From NCBI GenBank assembly GCA_018398815.1, contig CM031601.1, positions 26,569,961 through 26,633,960 of the forward strand: a stretch of 64,000 nucleotides of DNA, written 5' to 3'. Below the pieces are notes generated by a model. The model made no database searches. It was given only the letters and a program-made list of their open reading frames with translations, and had not been told where the DNA came from. Positions 1 through 9,900 of this stretch are shown in pieces. A program made the position numbers and the translations under genes. The first letter of the stretch is position 1. Each line of letters opens with the position of its first letter. Source of the DNA: Conus ventricosus (taxonomy: Eukaryota > Mollusca > Gastropoda > Neogastropoda > Conidae).

Positions 1-372
1 ATTTTTTTTGTGGGTGGGGGGAGTCTGATCTTTAGCTTATTGTCTAACATTTTCCATATTTTGGATGTTTGAAACCACATGTGTTGCAGGAATGTCACCC
101 CCTAAGAGTGGCTTTACGGCAGCTATTTATTTTATCTATGACATGATCAGCAAATGAAGATAATGCTCCGAATAATGAAAAGGCAGATCAGGTGTTAACT
201 ATACAAGGTTTCAAAAAACTGGTTCCCTCTCACTGTTCCAAAATGTCATGGGGTGTTTAAGAGCATGTATGCTTCAGATTTTTAAAAATTTTTATAATTG
301 ATTCTGCTCAGAGTTTCTTGTGATTCTTTTCTGTGATGTCTTTTTTCCTTCTTCCTGCCTGTTTTTTTTTAA

Positions 373-1491
373 AGGTCTACTTTAGAGGTTTTCGATAATT
401 GGTCAGCTTATGCAGAAATATGAAATGTTTGATAAATTGCAAAAATAAACATCCGATTTGCTCCCGATCACACGAAATCGATCCGCGAAAGTGGGCATTT
501 TCACCTGTAATCAAGAAAACAGGAGGTAATCAACTAAATCTTGGCATGGCTTAACTGCTCTTGCATGTGGCGTCACATGATGGTCAGCGACGGTGACAGA
601 AAGCGATTCTGATGGTTCTTGCACATCTCGCTCGGTATTTAATTTATCATGTAAAAGGAGCGACTATGATTGCGACAGCCAATGTGACTCTGGGGATGTT
701 TCTGCAAGGCCTGTACCTTGTCAGTTTGAACGCTAAGTTCTTTTTACCACGTCAGTTCAGTTCCAGCTGGACGCCCGAACACAGCATTCCGAAGGCATAC
801 GGACTTTACCGAAGTCTCGAGGGAGGCTACCGACTGACTTCTTGATGCGATCACGCGTGGACGGCGAGCGGAGATTCTCCTTCCTCAAGCCTTAACGTGT
901 TCATTCAATTTAACAAGTGTGATCTGTCCATAGATAAGAACAGAATAAACGTGCGACTATCGTACTCATCTGTACGAGCTTACCACTCCGCCTTCAAAGT
1001 ATACGCGCACAATGCAGACGAAGTTTTTGAGCCACTCGAACGGGCTCGGCAATTGTCGGAATAGCTCGTTTCCGCGGTCCAGCTGGAACTGAAGCTGCCC
1101 GACATGGTTGCACGAACCGAATCCACTTCTTTCGAGTATCTGGATCAGATGGAAATGTGTGCAAAGAATATCCGTTTCCTGCTGAGCTGCTGCACTCACC
1201 TACAGCACAATATCTGCCACCCCCTCGTGACTTTTTAGGCTGTGGGGAATCGCAACTCGTGTTGATTTCACTTGGCGTTGGCTTGTTGTGTAGGTCGCGG
1301 CTGACGGCCAGTCCATCAAGTGACGTCACGGTTTTCGGTCTACCGCGCGGGGTTTGAACAGGTGTGCAAAAGTCGTTTTTTATCTATTAAATTCTTCCGG
1401 CGATTTAAAAAAAAAAATGAATACCATACTGTAGTTATATGACATGTAGACCTGTTTTTAACAAATTATCGAAAATCTCTAAAGTAGACCT
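373..1491 (-). mobile_element. Kolobok-like DNA transposon (non-autonomous, THAP-containing)
   Basis: Ends are 28-bp inverted repeats with one mismatch, starting AGGTCTACTTTAGAG on both sides. TTAA flanks each end (369-372 and 1492-1495). Inside, the minus strand carries a THAP zinc-finger domain. THAP plus TTAA target duplications fits the Kolobok superfamily; P elements also use THAP but make 8-bp duplications. At about 1.1 kb it lacks a catalytic domain. It lies upstream of the first HSPA4 exon in the window, presumably in an intron. Confidence 0.75.
980..1329 (-). pseudogene. THAP zinc-finger domain of a transposase (degenerate)
   Basis: The frame reads GGRYCAVGECSSSAGNGYSL then HTFPSDPDTRKKWIRFVQ. 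This is the THAP N-terminal pattern: C-x4-C, the FP.DP core and the invariant W. The second zinc pair is visible only with frame changes, as a Cys followed by a YFEGG-like remnant of the usual C-x2-HF. No catalytic transposase region follows. THAP domains bind the transposon ends. Confidence 0.75.
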
Positions 1492-2387
1492 TTAAATTAA
1501 TTTTTGTTGTTGTTTTTAAGATGGAAGCAGAAATTGAGACAATTTTTTTTGCTGTACTTTGTGTTGGAAGGTGATGGCTAATGTTTCAGTTAGCAGTCTG
1601 TTCAGGGTTACTGTTGGGATTTTCTGAACTCGTGTCACATATTCAGCCAGTTTTGATTGTGTCTAGTGCATATGACCTCATAAAACAGATGGTTATCAAT
1701 ATCAGATTAGCTGTAACGGTGTGCAATGCATATGAAGATGACGAGGAGTGTGACCCTAAGAAAGTAAGTCAGCTGAAGGCACAGCTGATGTAAAGTGTAT
1801 CAAACAACCTTCAATCTGAGAAATAGACTAGGGGGGTTTTTTTATTTTTTTTTTTACTGTCACTGAGTAACTGAGTACTTGAAGCAGAGGGCATCATAAT
1901 GCCAAGTAAAAAAAAAAAGCCTATAAAAGAAAATTTTCAGAGAAACTGCCAGAGAAGTAACGATAAGAGGGTGGGGAAAAATAATGTGTTTGGTGACACA
2001 GTTGGCTGTATGATCATTATTGATGTGTTGAAATCCAGGCCCTGAGAGGAAAAGCAGAAGACAAGACCTGACGGAGCATGATCAGGTCACTGTATGCAAA
2101 TGGCCGCTGTCAAGGTCTGATGCTTCAGCCTTACAGTCATCAGACTGTGTCTGATTCTAAGAATTGCCCCCAAGATGAACTCTTGGATATTTCTGATATC
2201 GATTGTTGTACGGGAGGGAAAATATGAAACAGTGGAAGATACTTGTTGCTTGTTTCAGATTCTGAGTGTTTCAATGTTTAAAACAAGCGTTTTTTTTTTT
2301 AATGCTTCGAGTTGTTTATGAGTTTCTTAACCAACAGTTAAAAGCTCACTTTGTATGATCTTTGTGGTCTGTGTTAACCCATACCAG

Positions 2388-2519
2388 GAAGAAGAGAAGG
2401 TGGAGGAGAAGAAAGATGGAGGAAAGAAGAAGAACAAGGTGAAGACGGTGGATCTTCCTGTCGACGGCCTTGTGCCTCAGCTGTCCCGAGAAGCCCTCAA
2501 CCTCCTCACAGAAAAAGAG
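2388..2519 (+). CDS. HSPA4: HSPA4 exon (acidic/basic linker into helical domain)
   Basis: The exon follows an ACCAG acceptor. It encodes a charged E/K-rich stretch, then [19 protein letters not shown] and LLTEKE, the family's start of the C-terminal helical bundle. It ends in GAG followed by GCGAGT, so the donor is GC rather than GT; the next exon continues in frame as GQMIMQD. The first GT nearby would add four bases and break the frame. Confidence 0.9.
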
Positions 2520-5500
2520 GCGAGTGGCTACCTTGGCATTATGGAATCATAGGATTCATGTGTAGGAAAGGGCTGGGTATGCTTTTATGCCAGAGTTATA
2601 GAGATGCCATTGCTACCTGAAGCTGGCATAGAGTTGAACACTCCTTTTATTACAGAGTTAAGAGTGGTGATTTGATTACATTCTGTTGAAAACCTACAGT
2701 AGTGGGCATGAAACTCGATGTGTGGAAGAGAAGGCATAGTTCACTTCTGCAGTGTTTACAGAGCTGAAGAATTCTAATTGTATGTGAACATTGGAACACA
2801 TCACTTCACCTGCAACAACAGAGTTAAAAAATTACGGTTGTGGGCAGTGTGAGCGTAGTTCACTTCTCTATTGAATACAGAATTAAAGAATTACAGTTGT
2901 TTGAGAAAAGGGGTGAAGTTCTGCTTTGATTAGTTAAAGAATTACAGTTGCGGGCAGGAATTAGTTCATTTTACAACTCCTTTGATTACAGAGTTGAAGA
3001 GTTGCTGTTGTCTAGAATTGGTTCATTTCACATCTTTCTTTGATTACTGGTTTAAAGAGTTTAGTTCTATGTGACTATTTGAACTTATCTTTCTTTGATA
3101 TAACAGTATTCTGTTGGTTTCTTGAGCCATTGGTTTCATGAGCTAATATCAAATTTTTGAGCACATTCCAGGGTGACCCTTACCAAGGGCTCATGAGGAA
3201 GTATTCCATTTTCAAGCGCCTGCCCAAAGAGTCTTTACATATCCAGAAGACAGTTCTTACTGGCTGTCGGAGTGTCCAGTCACCTGTGATTCTGTCTGTA
3301 GAAAAACTGGACTGACTGGATCGACGGACATAAAATGAGAGAACAGTTCCCTTTCCTTCCCAGAATGAGGGGAGTACAGAAGATTCTGCAGCTAACTAAA
3401 GATCAGCCCTTCAAAATAGGAAGCATTATCAGATTTGTTGAGGAATTAGGTGGTATGGTTTTTGATTGTTACTTTGGTGTTATTTTGGGTAGTGGTGTGG
3501 GTTTTTCCTTTTTTTTTTTGGTTGCTTTTTGTTTGTTTTTGTGCATGTAGTGAAATAAAAAGATAGCTTTGTGCGTTTAGTGAAATAGAATGATAAGTGA
3601 CGGCAACTCGTTTTTCCACAGGGCCAGATGATCATGCAGGACAGACTGGAGAAGGAACGGGCGGATGCAAAGAACAGTGTGGAGGAGTATGTGTATGATA
3701 TGCGTGACAAACTGGCCAACGAGTATGAGCAGTTCATCAAAGAAGAGGTTCGTCAAGTTACTGTGGTGAAACCGCCTGTCTTGTGAAAAGGCAGGGTTCC
3801 CACAGGTTGGGAATAGTTGGGACGGTTTGGGAAAAACGGATGGTCCTTTTCCCATTCATGAAAGCTTGGGAAAAATGGTATTTGGTGTCTGTGGGTTGGG
3901 AAGGTTTGGGAAAATTGAACAAGCATCTTCAAAAACTCAAACAAGCATCTTCAAAACCAAAGAGATGGAAAACCAAACAACAAAGGCATAAACAAATAAA
4001 TTCCAATTGTCAGAAAATCGTCGACATCATCTGCCACTACTATATGTGTATGAGATATAACATGGTTGGAAAAAACAATACTGGGGTTGGGTAAAGGTTG
4101 GGAATTTTGTTTCTCCAAGTCTGTATGAACCCTGAATGGGATGGTGAAATGTTGGTGAAGCTTTTAGAATGAGAGGCTTGCATCCTGAAGAAAATCCTGT
4201 TCCACACCTTCCAGTTATCTGTAGCCTATTACCACCATGTAGAAATCTTGAAAACTGTGTTCGGCTGAAGTGCAGAGTGAAACATGTATTTGTGTATGTC
4301 AAGCGGTCTGTTTTCAAAATAACTCGGATCAGCTGGTAGATTAAAAAAGGACATGGTGGGGGTGGGAGTGAGTGCGGGTTATTAAAAAAAATCACCCTAA
4401 GTGATGAAAATAAGCAAAACTGTGCAATGTTACAAAATATCACTCACACACACACACACACACAAACGCACACACGCATAGATATATGCACACAATGATA
4501 TTACAAGGAAACGTGAATATTCCTGAATGGGCGGTTTGCTTGTTATATTGACAATTGTCAGTAATGGTGGCCAAGACAATTCATCCATCTGAAGTTTTTT
4601 TGGTTTTTGTTAAGAGAAAGCACACAGACAGATATACTGCAAAAAAAAAAAGAAATGCAAATTCTTGTCACTTTTGTTAAAAGTCACAAAGCCATGCAGG
4701 TTTGACTTTCTTTCTTATGAGCAATATATTCGTGTCCTTCATAAGCCTTAGTTCATCATACATTAAGGTTAGAATTTTGTGTGTTTAGTCGTGACAAAAG
4801 ATGCTGTCTGTGTTGCTGCACTTCGTCGTTGATGTGTTTTCTGATGGGTTTTTCAGGATCGCTCCCCGTTCCTGCAGCTGTTGGACGACACAGAGAACTG
4901 GCTGTATGAGGAAGGCGAAGATCAGAACAAACAGGTCTACGTGGATAAGCTGGCGGAGCTCAAAGTGAGGCCCACCTCTTGCTTTATTGGACTTCATGCA
5001 CACTGACTGTGAGGGGGTGCACGTAGCTGCCAACCCTCCTGAATTTCTTTTTAATTTCCCAAATTTAGAAATTATTCCCGAAATCCCAAATTTTGTGAGA
5101 AAAAAAATCCAGAATGAGGATTTATACATGCCTTATCCCTGCTCAGCTAAGCTGTTTATGCTTATGGGCAAGGAAACAGTGTGCAACATTCACCCACATG
5201 CATTGCAGACTATACTAAACAATTGTCAGGTGTATGTGCTGTACTTATTATTTGATTATGTTCCTCCGAAAAAGAGAGGGAAAAAAAGAAAACAGGCTGG
5301 TGTTGATAGTTGTACGTCCTTGAAAATATGGAATTATATATGAATTAGGCTTTTTCATTCATCTGTTTTAGACTGCATTTTTTAAAAAGTCGTCGGAAGA
5401 TTACAATTGAATGCACTCAACTTTCTACAGCATCTGGGTGTTGTATGAATGATCCTATTTCATTCATATGTTTAGATTGCATTTAGAAAAAAGTAGTCAG

Positions 5501-6915
5501 AAGATTACAACTGGATCCACTCTACTTTGCACTATATCTCTGAGTTTTGTTCTGTCTCTGAGTTAAACATATTCTGCATTCTCTGAGTTAAAACATGTTC
5601 TGCATTCTGTTTGTCTTTCACAGAAAGTGGGTCAGCCGATTCGTGATCGCTACATGGAATACCAGGAGTGGCCAAGGGCCAGTGACCATTTTGGTCACGC
5701 AGTGATGCATGTACGCAAGTTTCTGGACCAGTACCAAGCTGGGGTAAGCTGCTAAACAGGAACACAGATAAACTAGCAGATCCAAAGATCATGTAGGAGT
5801 CGGTATAGGAAACATAAAAACAAAAAAACAAAAAAAGGAAAGCTCAACAAACAAAAAAATGCTTGATGTAACAGAAAAAACAGCCTGACTGATAGCCTCA
5901 GTGACGGACTAGAAGACACACAGAAACATTTTTTGGTGCTGTTTTTTGGTCATAATTTCAGAATGTAAAATTAACCAGTATTACATAACTGGCTTGCCCA
6001 TGGTAACAAGACCTGAAAGCTCTCCACAGGAGCCAAAATTTAGTAGTGTCGACATGGATTTGTGGGTTTATTTTTCTTTGGAAAGTGTTGCGTTCTTTTG
6101 CATTATGCAGGGCGTTCCGCGTCTGGGCGGAATTCCGCGATTTCGGTTTGTCAAAAAAAAAAAAAAAAAAAAAAAGACAGGAGCAAGGTATCCGTGATCG
6201 GCTTGCAAGCGTTCATAGCAACTGCGCGGAAGTTATGGCCCCTGATTATTCTTGGAAGAAGTTTCCGGTCGGACTTCGGAAAAAACAAAATGGCGGAGCG
6301 CGCAGTCATTGTTCATGCGGGTCGATCTTTTGACGAATCTGCAATTAAAAACAAGTGGAAATGGGAGTGGACGCTTCAGAAAGTTGACGAAGTCATTGGA
6401 GACTTTCTTCGCAAAGTTATTGCACCAGGTTTAGCTTGGTGCAAACTGTGCTTAAGGGAAGTGTTACGGTGGTCGCGGGAAGAAAGCTCTTGATCACATT
6501 CGTTCAGCGAAGCACGTGTCAAACGTCAAGGCGCTGAGTGGAACTACAAGAAAGGTCACTGAAGACGCTTTAGCAGCAGTAAAACGTGCCAGGATAGAAC
6601 ATTGCAATCCTGTGGGGAAAAAAGAGGGTGATATAGAAAATGTGGAGAGTGCAAGCCAGGCGGGAGGCAGCAAGGAAAAAGATAGGGTTCAAACGTTGTC
6701 AGCAAGAAGGTGGATGAGAATGAAATAAAAATTGTAGAGTGTGAAAGCCAGACAGGAGAAAGCAAGGAAACAGCAGACAAAGATAGGGTTGAAATTCAAG
6801 TAAGCAAGAAGGTGGATGGCAAAGACAGTGCAGACAATGCAAGCAGCAAGAAGAAACAGAGTTCCTTGCTATGTTTCTTTAATGCCTCCACCACCCAAAC
6901 ACCCAAATGACAAAG

Positions 6916-6951
<36 letters not shown>

Positions 6952-9900
6952 TTGTGAAATCCTGTATTTCAGTGTTTATTATAATTTAGGAACTTCAAAA
7001 TTTGACTTTCAGTATGTGCTGATTCCACAAGTTTCTCGTTTATCAAAATTTGGATATTGTGACTTTCAAAATGTGCTGATTCCGCAAGTTGATCTGTTAT
7101 ATGAGACTGAACTTTAAAGTGTTTGATGCAGTTACTGACTTTGTGTGCACCAACTTCAAACTTGATATTGTGGGATCATTTAAACCTGAAAAGTGAAACT
7201 TATTGAGCAACCCCAGAAGTGAGATTTCATCCAAAGACTATAAAATTTCAAAATGGAGTGACTGATGGCGGCGAACGAAGCAAAGTTAGAAATAGAGTTT
7301 GTTTAGAACTAACCGCCAATGACATTGACAAACAAAGCACATGACAAGACACGATGCATTTCAACCACTTGGGTCTTCCTCAGGCGAAAAAATAATTCAC
7401 ATTTAACATGTGGGACAGTACAAACAAAGAACGAAAAAAGAAGAAAGAAAAATGACTCGTCCGTTGTCGTCCATGTGGTCGGTGGGTGGAAATGACATGG
7501 GGCCAGGGGGATTATGGGAGAGGAACGATAGGGCTGTGTGTCTAGTTTATTGGGATGTTGTGGTATCTTTGTGATGGTTGTGGCAATGGTGGATTGATAA
7601 TAATGGTAAGGGGAAGAAGGGGGGAGGGGGGGGGGGAAGAAACTGAGGGGAAAAAAAAAAAGTGGGGGGGGGGGGGGAATTTAAGGGGAAGGATAAAACA
7701 AAATTAAGATTAAATAGATGGAGGGTTGCTGTAACTACTGTATGAAGTGAGTGAAGGGGATGTGGTGGTGGTGTATGTATGTGTGTGTGTTGGTAGGGGA
7801 TATTGCCAACTGATGTGGAAGTGGTGGGTATGTGTGTTTGGTTATTGTTGGATATTGATGCCTTGGGGGTGTAGTGTGCCCAGTTTGGCAATGAGATGGG
7901 ATTCTTGAGTTGTGCGTTCAAAGCTGTCACTCTGTGACTGCCAGAGTGCCATAACTTTGACATGGTCGATGTTGTGTTGGGTGTGGTTGAAGTGTAGGGC
8001 GACGGGTTTGGGTCGGTGGTGGCGGATATCAGCCAGGTGTTCAGAGATGCGTGTTTCAAGTGTGCGTGACGTTTCCCCTATGTAGATCTTGCCACACAGC
8101 TGGCAGTGGATGGCATATATAATGTTGCGGCTCTGACATGAGAATGTGCGTTTGACTGTGAAGGAGTCTTTGGGGCCCTGTAAGATGGTGTCTGGTTTGG
8201 TGAGGGGCAGATTTTGCAGTTGGGTTTAGAGCAGGGGTGAGTACCTGGTGGTGTAGCTGTGGTTCTGTTCAAACTGGACCGCACGAGGAGGTCTTTGAAG
8301 ACTATAGTTGAAGACAAAGACTATAGTTGGTGAACACCTGTAAAACACTCAAGTTAAAGGGGGAGTGTTCATTTTATTATGTGCTTAACCCCTTCTCCCC
8401 TTGTCCCAAATATGTCTTCCTGTAATAATTATGTGTTTACAGCAATTTTTATGCACTAAATAACCCTTGAAATTATGTCCAGAAAGCGCGAAATGGCATA
8501 GATTTACACTCGGTTTTTAAAAAAATTTTCCCGGGGGGCATGCCCCCGGACCCCCCTAGTTTCAGTGGTTTTTTCCCTCCTCCTGTTTTAAGCCCTGATT
8601 ATGGTGAGTCAGAAGTTGTGGATCAGTTGAATTGGAGAAGCCCAAGAAAGACAGACACCTGCAGTGTTGGTTGGGAAATATCACCACCAGTCAAAGGACA
8701 TCCCTAAACCGGGCGACACGTGTGTCGTCTCCTTCCCAGTGTACATTGACGCAGGGAAAAAGATCAGTCTTGATTCTGAAATTATTTAGGGTGAAGTTAC
8801 AATGGCAGGCTTGGGGACAGAACTGAATCTGCCGATGGCTTGCTTTGACAGGTTAACAAAACATTCAAAATATGTTCACTGACAGGTATTGGAAAGCACA
8901 AAAAACAGGACTGTGCAGACTGTCTCAGTAAAGTCTCCTGCAGAGCTGTGCTGGTTTGTATGTAATGTCAAATAAGGGTCAGTTTGATTTTGTTTGTCTG
9001 TGTACAGCAAGACGTTTCCCTTTATTAGTTGTCAACAATTTCACAACAATAACTAACACTTTCAAACTTTCTAATTTTGAAGATTTGGGTTCCTGGAAGT
9101 AGAAAATTGGGATATGCATTTAAGTTGCTAATTTTCAATTGAATGAATCGTTTTTCAAGCAAAGTTTATAACATAATTCTTACTTGCTTTTCATAGGATC
9201 ATTGAGTGCACAGAAAGAATCGTGGTTTATATGTTGTTGGGAAACAAAATGAATGTGCAGGATGAGAAGTATGCCCATCTGGACAAGGCTGATGTGGAGA
9301 AGGTTCAGAAGTGTCTGGAGGAGAAGATGGCCTGGTGGGGCCCCAAGATGGAGGCACAGAGAAAGATCAAGCCGTTCGAGGACCCTGTGCTGCTGGTCTC
9401 CCAAGTCCTGGCAGAGGTCAAGGTGAGGGTCACAGGTCTTTTGTAGTGTTTTCATACTTGGGGATATGGAATAAGGAATTTATGGGATCATTTAGATTAA
9501 AAAAGAAAAACAGGAAGGCGAGTGTCGAGATGCTTACCTTGTTAACACGTCTAGTTGCAAAGCGAGATGACTGCAGGCGGAAATCTAAACAAATCTTAAA
9601 TAAATGTTAGCGAACTGCCCAGAGAACGTGGACAAACGAGTCACAAGACAAAACACAACGCGTTTCGACCTCTTAGGTCTTCGTCGGTGATAAATAAACG
9701 AATAAAACAACGAAAATTGACTTAGCTTTGATCGCTTCAGATCGCTTAGGGTTCAGCGCAAGGAAGAAGGCGTTGAAGGCACGAATAAAACAACGAAAAT
9801 TCACTCAGCTTTGATCGCTTCAGATCGCTTAGGGTTCAGCGCAAGGAAGAAGGCCTTCTTCCTTGCGCTGAACCCAAAGCGATCTGAAGCGATCAAAGCT

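Larger units (their letters stand above)
6108..8597 (+). mobile_element. hAT-like element with BED-type zinc-finger ORF
   Basis: The block begins CAGGGC and ends GCCCTG, and ATTATG occurs directly outside both ends (6102-6107 and 8598-8603). It holds a zinc-finger ORF (6290-6910), a Penelope-like fragment (7842-8317, minus) and a GC-rich palindrome near the right end. hAT transposases often start with a BED finger. The inverted repeat is only six bases and a 6-bp duplication is short for hAT, so the boundaries are tentative. Confidence 0.5.

Noticed and set aside
980..1329. THAP host gene
   Set aside because: It lies wholly between TTAA-flanked inverted repeats, so it is part of a transposon.
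1581..1793. 70-residue frame ending near AYEDDEECDPKK
   Set aside because: Acidic end is suggestive but no family match or convincing splice sites.
3171..3460. Possible extra HSPA4 exon after a CCAGG acceptor
   Set aside because: Its translation ([15 protein letters not shown]...) has no HSP110 similarity and the flanking exons already join in phase.
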